A stretch of 64,000 bases of DNA from Nocardia suismassiliense (GCF_900269665.1 NZ_LT985361.1:7355239-7419238), one strand, 5' to 3'. Positions 52,714 to 62,190 are shown, counted from the first letter of the stretch. The notes: generated by a model not told the origin, from the sequence alone. Made by a program: numbers and translations.

Positions 52714-52897
52714 TGTGCCGTCTTGCTTCACCGTAGTCCGCTCCGTTGGTCGATCATCGTGCGCACCAACTGCCCGGATGCGCGCTGACACTATGCGCAC
52801 CAGGCAGATTCGCCGAGCCGGCGGAATCCGACCCGGATCACCACATCCGGACCGAATCGGTTCGGCTCACCCTCCCACACCGGTCCACCGGCGCGGC

Positions 52898-54019
52898 TCA
52901 CCGCGTGGCGGAACCCGCGTCGCTGCCCACCGGCGTGCTGTCGACGCCGCCGGTACCGGAGATGGTTCCGCTGCCGATCACCTCGTCCCCCAACGGATCC
53001 GGGCGATACAGCACGACCGCCTGGCCGCGCGCGACGCCGGTCAGCGGTTCGCGCAGACGGACCGCGAGCCCGTCGCCGACCGCCTCGGCGATCGCCGGAG
53101 CGGTGCCGCCGTGCGCGCGCACCTGCGCGACACACTCGATCGGCCCGTCCGGCGCGGCACCGGAAGTCCAGATGGCGCGCTCCGCCGCAACGGTCCACAC
53201 CTGCAGGTCCTCGACCGAGCCGACGCGCACGGTGCCGGAGTCGGGATCGATCCCGGTCACGTAGCGCGGCTTGCCGTCGGCGGCGGGCCCGGGCAGCCCG
53301 AGCCCCTTGCGCTGACCGATCGTGAACCCGTGCACGCCTTCGTGATCCGCGAGCTTCTGACCGTCGGCGTCGACCACGGCGCCCGGCCGGATGCCGATCT
53401 TCGCGCCGAGGAAGGCCTGGGTGTCGCCGGACGGGATGAAGCAGATGTCGTGGCTGTCCGGCTTGTTCGCGACGGCCAGCCCGCGCTCGGCGGCCTCCTC
53501 GCGAATCCGCGGCTTCGGGGTGTCGCCGACCGGGAACATGGCGCGGGCGAGCTGCTCGGCGTTCAGCACGGCGAGCACGTAGGACTGGTCCTTGTCGGCG
53601 TCGACGGCCCGGCGCAGCACGCCGTCGTCGAGTCGCGCGTAATGACCGGTGACCACGGCGTCGAAGCCGAGCGCGAGGGCGCGGTCGGCGAGGGCGGAGA
53701 ACTTGATCTTCTCGTTGCAGCGCAGGCACGGGTTCGGCGTCTCACCGGCCGCGTAGGCGGCGACGAAATCGTCGATCACGTCTTCCTTGAAGCGATCGGC
53801 GAAATCCCAGACGTAGAACGGGATGCCGAGCACATCGGCGGCCCGCCGGGCGTCGCCCGCGTCCTCCTTCGAGCAGCAACCACGCGACCCGGTGCGCAAT
53901 GTGCCCGGCGACGCGGACAGCGCCAGATGCACGCCTACCACCTCGTGACCAGCGTCGACAGCACGTGCTGCCGCTACCGCCGAATCAACACCACCGCTCA
54001 TCGCGGCAAGTACTCGCAT
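52898..54019 (-). CDS. mnmA: tRNA 2-thiouridylase MnmA
   Basis: 373 residues. Thiolates U34 of Lys, Glu and Gln tRNAs. PP-loop SGGVDSAV at the N-terminus, catalytic Cys in NPCLRCNEKIKF and in SHDICFIPSGD, C-terminal beta-barrel. ATG 54019 shares one base with the iscS stop (TGATG) and has GGAGGTG upstream. Pairing with iscS supplies persulfide sulfur directly. Confidence 0.95.
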   Translation of the reverse strand: MRVLAAMSGGVDSAVAAARAVDAGHEVVGVHLALSASPGTLRTGSRGCCSKEDAGDARRAADVLGIPFYVWDFADRFKEDVIDDFVAAYAAGETPNPCLRCNEKIKFSALADRALALGFDAVVTGHYARLDDGVLRRAVDADKDQSYVLAVLNAEQLARAMFPVGDTPKPRIREEAAERGLAVANKPDSHDICFIPSGDTQAFLGAKIGIRPGAVVDADGQKLADHEGVHGFTIGQRKGLGLPGPAADGKPRYVTGIDPDSGTVRVGSVEDLQVWTVAAERAIWTSGAAPDGPIECVAQVRAHGGTAPAIAEAVGDGLAVRLREPLTGVARGQAVVLYRPDPLGDEVIGSGTISGTGGVDSTPVGSDAGSATR

Positions 54020-55248
54020 CAAACACCTCCCTTCGCACCGGCCAGACCCGCGGCCCTGGCCCGATCAACCACCTGGGGCAAGACACCCAACAGCGCGTCC
54101 ACATCGGCGCGAGTCGAGGTGTGCCCCAACGAAAACCGCAGCGACCCGCGGGCCTGCCACTGCTCGACACCCATCGCGATCAGTACGTGACTCGGCGACG
54201 CGACGCCCGCGGTGCAGGCCGACCCGGTCGAACACTCGATCCCCGCCGCGTCCAGCAGCATCAGCAGCGAATCTCCTTCGCAGCCAGGGAAAGTGAAGTG
54301 CACATTGCCGGGCAGCCGCCGCTCGCCGGGCGCGCCGTTGAGCACGGCATCCGGTTCGATGGCCAGGACGCCGTCGATCAGCGCGTCCCGCAGCGCGATC
54401 AATTCAGGGGTACGCGTTGGCAATTCGGTCACCGTCTGGTGCAGCGCGGTGGCCAGGCCGACCGCCGCCGCGGTGTCGGAAGTACCAGAACGCAGGTCGC
54501 GTTCGTGCCCGCCGCCGTGCAGCAGCGGCACACACGGCACCTGCCTGCCGAGCAGCAGCACGCCGATCCCGTGCGGCCCGCCGACCTTGTGCCCGGCGAA
54601 ACTGGCCGCGGACAACCCGCTCGCGGCGAAGCCGATCGGCAGCTGCGCGGCGGCCTGGACCGCGTCACTGTGCATAGGCACGCCGAATTCCTGTGCCACG
54701 GCGGCCAATTCACCGATCGGCTGGATGGTGCCGACCTCGTTGTTGGCCCACATGACGGTCACCAGCGCGACCTCGTCGGGGTTCGCCGACAGTGCGGCTC
54801 GCAGTGTGCGCGGGGAGACGGTGCCCTCGGCGTCCACCGGCAACCAGGTCACCCTGGCGCCCTCGTGCCGCTCCAGCCACTCGACCGCGTCGATCACCGC
54901 GTGATGCTCGACCGAGCTGGCGATGATCCTGGTCCGGCGCGGCTCGGCGTCGCGGCGCGCCCAGTAGATGCCCTTGATCGCCAGATTGTCGCTCTCGGTC
55001 CCGCCGGAGGTGAAGATGACCTCCGAGGGCCGGGCGCCCAGATCGGCGGCGATCGACTCCCGCGCCTCCTCCAGCGTCCGCCGGGCGGCGCGACCCGACC
55101 CGTGCAGCGACGATGCGTTCCCCACGATGCCCAGGGCAGCCGTCATCGCCTCGATGGCGGCCGGGAACATCGGGGTGGTAGCCGCATGATCGAGGTAGAC
55201 CGTATGGGCCGCCGCACTGTGGACCGGACCCGCAAAAGCCGCCTTCAT
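54019..55248 (-). CDS. iscS: Cysteine desulfurase
   Basis: 409 residues. PLP enzyme: VYLDHAATTPMFPAAIEAM start, SVEHHAVIDAVEWLE, PLP-Lys in SFAGHKVGGPHG, and persulfide Cys in IECSTGSACTAGVASPSH. Supplies sulfur to MnmA and probably to Fe-S assembly. Operon iscS-mnmA. In mycobacteria the next gene upstream is the acyltransferase now found at 62780-63820, so 7.5 kb intervene here. Confidence 0.95.
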   Translation of the reverse strand: MKAAFAGPVHSAAAHTVYLDHAATTPMFPAAIEAMTAALGIVGNASSLHGSGRAARRTLEEARESIAADLGARPSEVIFTSGGTESDNLAIKGIYWARRDAEPRRTRIIASSVEHHAVIDAVEWLERHEGARVTWLPVDAEGTVSPRTLRAALSANPDEVALVTVMWANNEVGTIQPIGELAAVAQEFGVPMHSDAVQAAAQLPIGFAASGLSAASFAGHKVGGPHGIGVLLLGRQVPCVPLLHGGGHERDLRSGTSDTAAAVGLATALHQTVTELPTRTPELIALRDALIDGVLAIEPDAVLNGAPGERRLPGNVHFTFPGCEGDSLLMLLDAAGIECSTGSACTAGVASPSHVLIAMGVEQWQARGSLRFSLGHTSTRADVDALLGVLPQVVDRARAAGLAGAKGGV

Positions 55249-55486
55249 GACCGATAAAGCCTATCCCACCGTTGACCTGCGCTTCTTTGGGGTAGCCCCC
55301 CGGTTTCTGCGAATTTTCCAGAACTTCGCTTACGAGTCGTAACTCGCTGAGCGCCTTGCGGTATTCCCGCACGCCCCCGCGAAGTGTCGGATGCGCGAGC
55401 GGGCACTCGACAACCCAGCGGACACCGGAATCCGACCCCGGCGTCGCGGCCGCCGACAGCCCGTCGCGGCTTCCGACAATTCGCGA

Positions 55487-57532
55487 TCAGACCAGGTCCC
55501 GGGGAATCCGGCGATGCCAGTTCTGTGAGTACACCCGTTTGCGCACGGTCCGCGGATCCGTCTGCTGATCTTCGAGTTCGAACGCGTCGAGCTGCGCATC
55601 CAGAATGTATTCCGCAGCGGTACAGCGCAATACGGTGTGGGTGCTGACTTCGGTGCGCCAATCGTCGCGCTCGAACCGGCGTAGCGTGCGAGTTTCGCCC
55701 CGGACCGAGGTGACGTCGTTGCCCCGGGAGCTGAACCACTCGGTGGTGGCGCGCCGCACCAGGGTGCCGGTGTCGTCGAGGGATACGGTGCCCTGATCGT
55801 TCTCGATCTCCAGGGTCGATACCCCGCTCGCCAGGTCCCGCTCGACCTTCCAATGGTGCTTACCGGGTTCGACCTGGGTGGCGGGCGCGTCGGGTGCGGC
55901 CTCGGGCGGATCGAACGGGCGCAGCCGGTCGTCGTCGGCGCGGGGCGCCCGGTGCGGCAAGGTCAGTGCGCTGCGACCCGTGGTGATGGTCAGCATCGCC
56001 TGCTCCGGTGACGGCCACGCCAGCGGCCAGTACGACGAGGACACCGACAGCCGGATCCGATGCCCGGGCGGGAAGGAGTGCGCTACGCCGTTGAGCGGCA
56101 CCCGAACTCGGTAGGCTCGGCCGGGTTCCAACGGTTCCGGTGCCGCGCTGCCGTCCCGATGGGTGAGATTGAGCAGACCGTAGGTCACCCTGGTCGCCTC
56201 ACCGTTCGGTGCGACGTCCGACAGCCGAGCCGCCACCATCGCGTTCGGCCGATCGGCGGAGACCTCGAGTTCGAGGGTCGGCAGGCCGAGCACCTCGAAG
56301 GTCTCGTCCAGCGCTTCGGTCTCGAATACCAGTGAACCGCCGTCCTCGTCGCGCTGATCGGACGGTAGATCCGGGGTCGCCGCATACGACGCCCACTTAC
56401 CCGCGAACATGCCGACGCTCAGTGGCGACTGCAGACGCAGGCCGCGCGCCTCGATCGGGCCGGGGTCCTCGGACAGCGAGTGCCGCCCGACGGTGAATCG
56501 GCGGGCATCGATATTCGGCGACGGCCACTGTGGCTCGCTCACCCACCGGCCCGGCCGGTCCTCGTACGACGGGTGTGGCGGAATGCTGTCCTGCATCCAG
56601 GCCCGCAGCACCGGCTCGTCCATGATTCCGGTGTCGCGGCCCTTGAGCCAGTGGTCCCACCACCGGACCAGCTCTTGCAGGAACCCGATCGCCGGACCGG
56701 GCACGCCCAGATGCGGGTACTTGTGGCCCCACGGTCCGATCAAGCCGCGGCACGGCACGTCGAGATGCTCGAGCAGCCGGAAGATCGCGTTGGTGTAGCC
56801 GTCGGCCCAGCCGCCGACGGCCAGCACCGGGCACTGCACCGCGCGGTAGTCCTCGTTGACCGAGGCGCGTTTCCAATAGTCGTCGCGGTGTTGATGTTCG
56901 AGCCACTGTTCGATCCACAATCCGCTACCCGCGAGGCGTTCGTGCCACATCTCCCGCCAGCGGTCTCCGACGATCGCGGGATCGGGCGGCAGGCTGTTGA
57001 ACGCGAACATCACCGTCGCCTCGGACAGATTGTCCGAGAGCAGGCAGCCGCCCATGTAGTGCATGTTGTCGACGTACAGGTCCTCGGTGGCGGAGGCGCT
57101 GACAATCGCCTTCAGCGCCGGTGGCCGGTGCGCGGCGACCTGCAGACTGTTGAAGCCGCCCCAGGAGATGCCCATCATGCCGACGTTGCCGTCGCACCAC
57201 GGCTGCGCGGCAAGCCATTCGATCACGTCACAGGCGTCGTCGTGCTCCGCCGGCAGGTACTCGTCGCGCAGTACCCCGTCGGAGTCGCCGCTGCCGCGCA
57301 GGTCGACGCGCACGCTCACGTAACCGTGTCCGGCCAAGTACTGGTGGTTGACGGCGTCGCGCGAGCGGGTGAGGTCGCGCTTGCGATAGGGGATGTACTC
57401 GAAGACGGCAGGCAACGCCGCATCGGTCACCGGCCGCCACAACCGGGCCGCGAGCCGCGTGCCATCGCGCATCGGGATGAAGACGTTCTCGACGACGCGC
57501 ACTTCGTACGGGAATGACTCGACGGTGTGCAC
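55487..57532 (-). CDS. CocE/NonD (X-Pro dipeptidyl-peptidase, S15-type) hydrolase
   Basis: 681 residues from GTG 57532, immediately after the ATP-grasp stop (no gap). The N-terminal alpha/beta hydrolase (VENVFIPMRDGTRLAARLWRP, YVSVRVDLRGSGDSDG, nucleophile Ser123 in GISWGG) has the helical cap of CocE-like enzymes. The C-terminal jelly-roll (SFPPGHRIRLSVSSSYWPLAWPSPE) is typical of PepX_C. Such enzymes hydrolyse acyl esters or X-Pro-type peptides. In this operon it could trim, transfer onto, or inactivate the product. Last gene of the four-gene unit. Confidence 0.9.
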   Translation of the reverse strand: MHTVESFPYEVRVVENVFIPMRDGTRLAARLWRPVTDAALPAVFEYIPYRKRDLTRSRDAVNHQYLAGHGYVSVRVDLRGSGDSDGVLRDEYLPAEHDDACDVIEWLAAQPWCDGNVGMMGISWGGFNSLQVAAHRPPALKAIVSASATEDLYVDNMHYMGGCLLSDNLSEATVMFAFNSLPPDPAIVGDRWREMWHERLAGSGLWIEQWLEHQHRDDYWKRASVNEDYRAVQCPVLAVGGWADGYTNAIFRLLEHLDVPCRGLIGPWGHKYPHLGVPGPAIGFLQELVRWWDHWLKGRDTGIMDEPVLRAWMQDSIPPHPSYEDRPGRWVSEPQWPSPNIDARRFTVGRHSLSEDPGPIEARGLRLQSPLSVGMFAGKWASYAATPDLPSDQRDEDGGSLVFETEALDETFEVLGLPTLELEVSADRPNAMVAARLSDVAPNGEATRVTYGLLNLTHRDGSAAPEPLEPGRAYRVRVPLNGVAHSFPPGHRIRLSVSSSYWPLAWPSPEQAMLTITTGRSALTLPHRAPRADDDRLRPFDPPEAAPDAPATQVEPGKHHWKVERDLASGVSTLEIENDQGTVSLDDTGTLVRRATTEWFSSRGNDVTSVRGETRTLRRFERDDWRTEVSTHTVLRCTAAEYILDAQLDAFELEDQQTDPRTVRKRVYSQNWHRRIPRDLV

Positions 57533-58819
57533 TCAGGCGACCTCCTCGAACTCGAACGGCAGGGCCTCGAGGCACTCGCGGTAGCGCTGCTCGAGGGCGG
57601 TGTGATCGGCTGCGCCGATGTAGAGGGTGGCGAGTTTGTAGCGGTACGGGTCCTGGTTGGGCAGCTCGGACAGGCGGTCACCGACCGCTACCTCGATGTG
57701 CACCACGGTGCCGGGGAACCGCCCGCGCAGCGCCTCGATCTCGGCCTCGCCGGGCACGCGAGTGACGACACCGTCCTCGTAATGCGGCACCATGCACTGC
57801 GCGGCGACGGCGTATTCGCCCTTGGCGTGCGGCATTTCGGGGCGGCGGCCCAGCGCGACGTCGATGGCGACGGCGTGATTCGAGACGCCGTCCACCTTCG
57901 CGAACAGGTCGCTGTGGGACTGCGAGATGCGGGTGTTGACCTCGATCAACCACAGTTTTCCGGTGTCGGCGTCCCACATGAACTCGGAGTTGAAGCAGCC
58001 GTTGTCGTATCCCACATGGCGCAGGTAGCGCTCGGTCACCTCGATCATCTGGCGCTGCACCGCTTCCGGCACGGTACGAGCGGGGTAGTCGAGATGGGCG
58101 AAGCTGTGGTCGGTCGCGTCCTTGCGCATATCGAACACACCGTGCACCTGGAAGTCGCCGCGAAACATCGAACCCTCCGGTGCGGCCTGCGTGCCGGTGA
58201 CGATCTGCTCGGCGAGACAGGTGCGGCCCCCGGCGGCCTGGACCTGCTCCGGCACCCGCACCCGGGCGAGGGCCTGGTCGAAGGGGTCGGCTATGCGGCC
58301 GATCTCGGCCCTGATGCGCTCGGTGGCCGCCGCGAACTCCGCCGGCGTGGACACCTCGAATCCCAATTGGGAGGAGTGGGATTTGATCGGCTTGACCCAG
58401 AACGGGAACGCGACGTCGATGTGGTCCAGCGCATCGGGATCGAAGGGGTCGAACGCACTGAATGCGGGCACGCACTCGGGGACCGATTCCCGCTGCAACA
58501 CCCGGCTCCACAGCTTGTGCTCGGATCGCAGCACACTGTCCAGACTCGGCGACGGCAGACCGTACTCGGCCGCCAGGATCGGCACGATCACGCTGGTCGG
58601 GAAGTCCCAGTGGGCGATGATCGCGTCCACCGAGCCGTCGAATGCGCGAAGTTCGGCGCGGGCGCGGTCGAGCAATTCCTCGAAGTCGAACTGCTCGGCG
58701 TCGATCAACGTGTCGTAGTCGAGCAGTCCGTGCAATCGCAGTCCGCCGGGGATATCGACCGTGCCGATCTCCCCGCGCTGCAGCTCTGTCAGGGCAGGAA
58801 CGAAAATGTTCTTCGTCAT
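57533..58819 (-). CDS. ATP-grasp ligase
   Basis: 428 residues. ATP-grasp elements: FPFWVKPIKSHSSQLGF (ATP-binding Lys), RTCLAEQIVTGTQ, and metal-binding NSEFMWDADTGKLWLIEVNTRIS (Glu...Glu-x-Asn). The N-terminal pre-ATP-grasp part contains DAIIAHWDFPTSVIVPILAAEYGLPSPS. ATP-grasp enzymes couple a carboxylate to an amine or thiol through an acyl phosphate; those in biosynthetic operons often join free amino acids. Sits between the dioxygenase and hydrolase genes, so it is the probable bond-forming step of the pathway. Confidence 0.88.
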   Translation of the reverse strand: MTKNIFVPALTELQRGEIGTVDIPGGLRLHGLLDYDTLIDAEQFDFEELLDRARAELRAFDGSVDAIIAHWDFPTSVIVPILAAEYGLPSPSLDSVLRSEHKLWSRVLQRESVPECVPAFSAFDPFDPDALDHIDVAFPFWVKPIKSHSSQLGFEVSTPAEFAAATERIRAEIGRIADPFDQALARVRVPEQVQAAGGRTCLAEQIVTGTQAAPEGSMFRGDFQVHGVFDMRKDATDHSFAHLDYPARTVPEAVQRQMIEVTERYLRHVGYDNGCFNSEFMWDADTGKLWLIEVNTRISQSHSDLFAKVDGVSNHAVAIDVALGRRPEMPHAKGEYAVAAQCMVPHYEDGVVTRVPGEAEIEALRGRFPGTVVHIEVAVGDRLSELPNQDPYRYKLATLYIGAADHTALEQRYRECLEALPFEFEEVA

Positions 58820-58897
58820 CAGTCGGGTCTAGCCGCGTCGGGCGTTCTGAAACACCAACTGGTCATTACGTGTGTTCACAGCCGGGGTGGCCGCAGT

Positions 58898-59674
58898 TCA
58901 GCGCGGTGTGAACGTCACCACCAGGACATCGCGGACCCCCGATGAATTCGGCCGCGCCGGTCGCACCGCGGACACGTCGTGCAGCGTTCGACGGTCGTCG
59001 CCGAGCAGCAGGTCTCCCGGTTCGCTGAGTGTGGTTGCCAGCAGCCGGTTTCCGTCCGGATCGAACACCGAGCTTTGCCCGCCCGCGGCATTGCGCCGGT
59101 TGATCAGCAGCGAGGACACCAGGGTGACGCCATCGCGGTGGCGGCCCTCCGGCGCGGGCAGGCCCTGTGCCGTCGTCGAGGCGAGGACGCGGAAGGGATG
59201 GACCTTCACGTCCCACTCCGCAGGATCGTCCAGCGCGGTCGCCACCCCGGCGAGCAACGCCGACACCGCGCGAAACACGGGGTCCGCCACGAACGAATCG
59301 GTCAGTGGCGCGAACCTGCGATCCCGGCCGACGTACAGCGGATTGCTGTTCTCCGGCTGTACGAAGGAGTCCTGGGAGAGCAGCCGCATCCGCCGCGTCG
59401 CCGTATCGAGCGCCAGATGTCCGTAGCGGCGGAGCCTGCACGTGCCGTGTTCGGAGGCGTACCGATCTGAGCTCAGCGTTTCCCAGTGCTTCGCGAAACG
59501 CTGCCACTCGCCTTCCGTGACACCGAGAACCGATTTCGTGGCCACGGCGGGCATGACGTGGGCGCCTTCGGAGACCAAAGCCTTCCGGGCTGCCTCCAGC
59601 ACCCGGTCCGCGCCCGGCCGAGCAACCGGGAGAGAATTCACAATCATCGTCGACGTGTGGGTCATGTCATGCAC
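58898..59674 (-). CDS. BsmA-family 2-oxoglutarate/Fe(II) dioxygenase
   Basis: 258 residues; start among ATG 59674, 59665 and 59647. The iron triad is H179-x-D181 (EGRHRDGV) and H232 (RTLHDVSAV); Arg248 (GVRDVLVVTF) would bind 2-oxoglutarate. The layout matches PF10014, whose known members hydroxylate free amino acids such as isoleucine, leucine, methionine or threonine. 78 bp upstream of the ATP-grasp gene. Likely supplies a hydroxylated amino acid to the ligase. Confidence 0.82.
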   Translation of the reverse strand: MHDMTHTSTMIVNSLPVARPGADRVLEAARKALVSEGAHVMPAVATKSVLGVTEGEWQRFAKHWETLSSDRYASEHGTCRLRRYGHLALDTATRRMRLLSQDSFVQPENSNPLYVGRDRRFAPLTDSFVADPVFRAVSALLAGVATALDDPAEWDVKVHPFRVLASTTAQGLPAPEGRHRDGVTLVSSLLINRRNAAGGQSSVFDPDGNRLLATTLSEPGDLLLGDDRRTLHDVSAVRPARPNSSGVRDVLVVTFTPR

Positions 59675-59765
59675 CTGCCTGTCCTGCGGCTCAGGGTGCG
59701 ATTTCCCGGTAGCCGACGAGGGAAACGGCTCAGGGCCGTGCTCACCGGTTGCTCGGTGAGCGACG

Positions 59766-60653
59766 TTATGCGGGCGTCGGCTTCCGGAGTACCTCGATCA
59801 GCGCCGTGATGCTGTGCTCCTGATATCCCGCCGCTACCGCGCGACGCAACAGGTCGTCCATCGGTTCGTGCCAGGACATGTCGACTCCGGCTTCCGCGCC
59901 GAGTTCGGCCTCGTTGCCGATGGCCTCGTGGAATAGGCCGACCGACGATCCGAGCTTCGTGTAGTCGCCGGTGTCGATCTCGTCGGCCAGGATCGGCAGC
60001 AGCGACTCGATCATCTGCAACCATTTGGTCGCGTAGGGCACCATCGACCCGGCGGTCATGCCGCGCGCTGTCAGCACGGCGGCGCCCTCGAAGAAGCCGA
60101 GCAAGGCCGGCAGCAGCGTCGCTCCGACCGCCGACTCGTACAGTGCGGCGAGGTCCGGTTCTGGACCTAGGTGGACCGTGTCACCGCCGAGTACGCGCAG
60201 GGTCGCTACGTGTTCGTCGAAAGTCGTCCGGTCTCCGCCGTAATAGAGGAGGGTGTCCGGATTCCCTATAGCCGAAGGGACGTTCTTGATCGCGCCGGCG
60301 AGGTAGCGGGCGCCGTGCCCGGCCACCCACTCTGCGAATTCCCTTGCTGCTGCAGGAGTTCCGCTGTTCAACGTGACCAGCGTCCGGCCGGACAACGCCG
60401 CGCCTGCCGGCGCCAAGGCCGCCTGTGTAGCGGCGAATGTGGTCAAGGACGAGATGACGAGCGGACTCTCGCGCACCGCGTCCTCGATCGCGAACCGCTG
60501 GATCGCGCCTGCGGCGACCAAGGGTGCCGCCTTGTCCGGGCTCCGGTTCCACACGGTGGTCGGGTGCCCGGCCGCGAGGAATGCCTCGGCCAGCGCCCGC
60601 CCCATCGATCCCAATCCGAGAACGGTCACCGGTCCCCGCGTGCCATCGGTCAT
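59766..60653 (-). CDS. Imine-reductase-like NADPH-dependent dehydrogenase
   Basis: 295 residues. N-terminal Rossmann domain VTVLGLGSMGRALAEAFLAAGHPTTVWNRSPDKA, the motif pattern that defines imine reductases within the 6-phosphogluconate/3-hydroxyisobutyrate dehydrogenase superfamily. NSGTPAAAREFAEW and a long inter-domain helix (LAALYESAVGATLLPALLGFFEGAAVL) follow. The usual helix Asp/Tyr is Tyr-Glu here, so activity is not certain. First gene of the operon with the dioxygenase, ligase and hydrolase. Confidence 0.85.
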   Translation of the reverse strand: MTDGTRGPVTVLGLGSMGRALAEAFLAAGHPTTVWNRSPDKAAPLVAAGAIQRFAIEDAVRESPLVISSLTTFAATQAALAPAGAALSGRTLVTLNSGTPAAAREFAEWVAGHGARYLAGAIKNVPSAIGNPDTLLYYGGDRTTFDEHVATLRVLGGDTVHLGPEPDLAALYESAVGATLLPALLGFFEGAAVLTARGMTAGSMVPYATKWLQMIESLLPILADEIDTGDYTKLGSSVGLFHEAIGNEAELGAEAGVDMSWHEPMDDLLRRAVAAGYQEHSITALIEVLRKPTPA

Positions 60654-60719
60654 CGTGGTCGCCTTCCAAATCGTCTGCCCCCGTACAGAACAAGCCTCAG
60701 CGCCGCCGGAACAGCCGAC

Positions 60720-60748
60720 AAGTACGCACTTTTCGGTCGAATACGCAC
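60720..60748. promoter_or_regulatory. Direct repeats TACGCAC 19 bp apart upstream of the imine-reductase operon
   Basis: TACGCAC at 60723-60729 (inside AAGTACGCACTT) and at 60742-60748, in the 245-bp upstream region of the operon. Two turns of the helix apart, so both could be contacted on one face by a dimer. Confidence 0.5.
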
Positions 60749-60810
60749 GTCGAGGTAAGCAACCAGCTCGCCCGCCGCCCGCTGCCGCGCAGCATGATCA
60801 GCGTCACTCC

Positions 60811-60850
60811 GGCGTGCGTTGCCCGGAGTGGACTTCACACCGGCACGGGC
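60811..60850 (+). repeat. 40-bp direct repeat, copy 1
   Basis: Starts GGCGTGCGTTGCCCGGAGTG and ends TCACACCGGCACGGGC. Thirty-five of 40 positions match the copy at 62097-62136, in the same orientation, 1286 bp away. Confidence 0.85.
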
Positions 60851-60898
60851 GGTTCACCCCCACCGTGTCGAGTGCGAGCTTGTCGTCCTCGCCGATAG

Positions 60899-62065
60899 TT
60901 ATCTGGGAATCGCCGCGATGTCGGAGACGGAGTAGATATTCTTCCGGCTTTCGGTGTCCGCGCCTATCGTCGGCTCCAGCCACGGCAACTCGACCGGGTC
61001 TTTTGTTCGGGTGCCGGTACGGAGATCGTACCGAGAGAATGTCGGTCGGCTATGGAAGTCGATGACCGATACCGCGCCGTCCACGACCGATGCCATGGTC
61101 TTGTCCCCCCAGCCGGGAATTCCCCATTCACGTGTCACCGCCGCCGACCCGTCGGTCGGAACCGACAGGATGTCCCCATCACCGTTGAGCCACAAGATCT
61201 TTCCGTCGGCAAGGGCCAGGCTGCTACGCCGGACTTCTTCGTTGTGTCCGGCCATCACAAGAGGTGTCTCGGTTCGGCTTCCGTCGATGACGTTGTTGCG
61301 AACCAGTGACAGCGCAGGCCCATTGGATGCGTCCGCCCGCGTCTCTGGGGAACTGTAGAGCGAAAAAATCGTCTGCCCGTCAGCGGCGCACACCGACATT
61401 CGGCTGGCCGGAAAGATCTCTTGCGAATGTTCCCACTGACCGCGCACTACCGGTTCACCCTGCCCGTCCAGTTCGTACAACCAGTTCTTGGTCGCTTCAC
61501 CGGTGGTACCGATCAGAGATTCCTGCACGAGGGCGAACGAACGTTCACCGCAGTAGGTCGCGGCTCGGACATGACCTGCCACCGATCCCGTCCCGGAGCT
61601 GCCATCAGCCCGAACCATCGCGTATTTGTTGAGATAGCGCCCGTTGTTTGCGCCACTGTTGAACCACATCGTGGCCGCGCCGCTTGCCGGGTCGTTGACC
61701 GCGGTCTCGATAATGTCCTCATAGTCGATGGGTGTTTCGACGCGTGACTCGGCGGTCAACGTAGCGAGTTTGCGCGAAGACGCCGTGACGATCCGGGACT
61801 TCGCCGCAAGAATCCTGTTGGCGTAGATTGCGGTTCCAGTCACTGTGCCGAGCAACGATCCGTTGTCATCGAAAACGAAGACGGTCGTTCGATCCCGGTC
61901 AGTGACGCCCTTGAGCAGCGACGGACCTATCGATACCGCCCCGAAGGCAGCCGACGGCAGCTGCGCTAGTTCACGATTCGAATGATCGTCGCGCGCGGCG
62001 CACGACGCCGTAACCAATAACGCCGTCAGCGCTATCGTCCGCACCATTCTGACCGTCTGCGCCAT
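60899..62065 (-). CDS. Lipoprotein with beta-propeller-like sequence, unknown function
   Basis: 388 residues (ATG 62065; ATG 62047 also possible). Signal MVRTIALTALLVTASC with lipobox TASC. Repeated strand-like segments such as TTVFVFDDNGSLLGTVTGTAIYANRIL, LALADGKILWLNGDGDILSVPTDG and GAVSVIDFHSRPTFSRYDL suggest a propeller of 40-50-residue blades. No enzyme motif. Lower GC and codon bias than neighbours. It is bracketed by 40-bp direct repeats, consistent with separate acquisition. Confidence 0.72.
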   Translation of the reverse strand: MAQTVRMVRTIALTALLVTASCAARDDHSNRELAQLPSAAFGAVSIGPSLLKGVTDRDRTTVFVFDDNGSLLGTVTGTAIYANRILAAKSRIVTASSRKLATLTAESRVETPIDYEDIIETAVNDPASGAATMWFNSGANNGRYLNKYAMVRADGSSGTGSVAGHVRAATYCGERSFALVQESLIGTTGEATKNWLYELDGQGEPVVRGQWEHSQEIFPASRMSVCAADGQTIFSLYSSPETRADASNGPALSLVRNNVIDGSRTETPLVMAGHNEEVRRSSLALADGKILWLNGDGDILSVPTDGSAAVTREWGIPGWGDKTMASVVDGAVSVIDFHSRPTFSRYDLRTGTRTKDPVELPWLEPTIGADTESRKNIYSVSDIAAIPR

Positions 62066-62096
62066 GCCTGATCGAACCTATCCGTTGGTAGTGAGC

Positions 62097-62136
62097 GGCG
62101 TGCGTTGCTCGGAGTGGATGTCACACCAGCACAGGC
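62097..62136 (+). repeat. 40-bp direct repeat, copy 2
   Basis: GGCGTGCGTTGCTCGGAGTG start, TCACACCAGCACAGGC end. Located 32 bp upstream of the lipoprotein start and 55 bp upstream of the DoxX-like gene. Confidence 0.85.
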
Positions 62137-62190
62137 TGTGTCGTCCATCAGGCGAACGGGCAGAAAGCCTGATGAGGGAAGAGGATTGCA

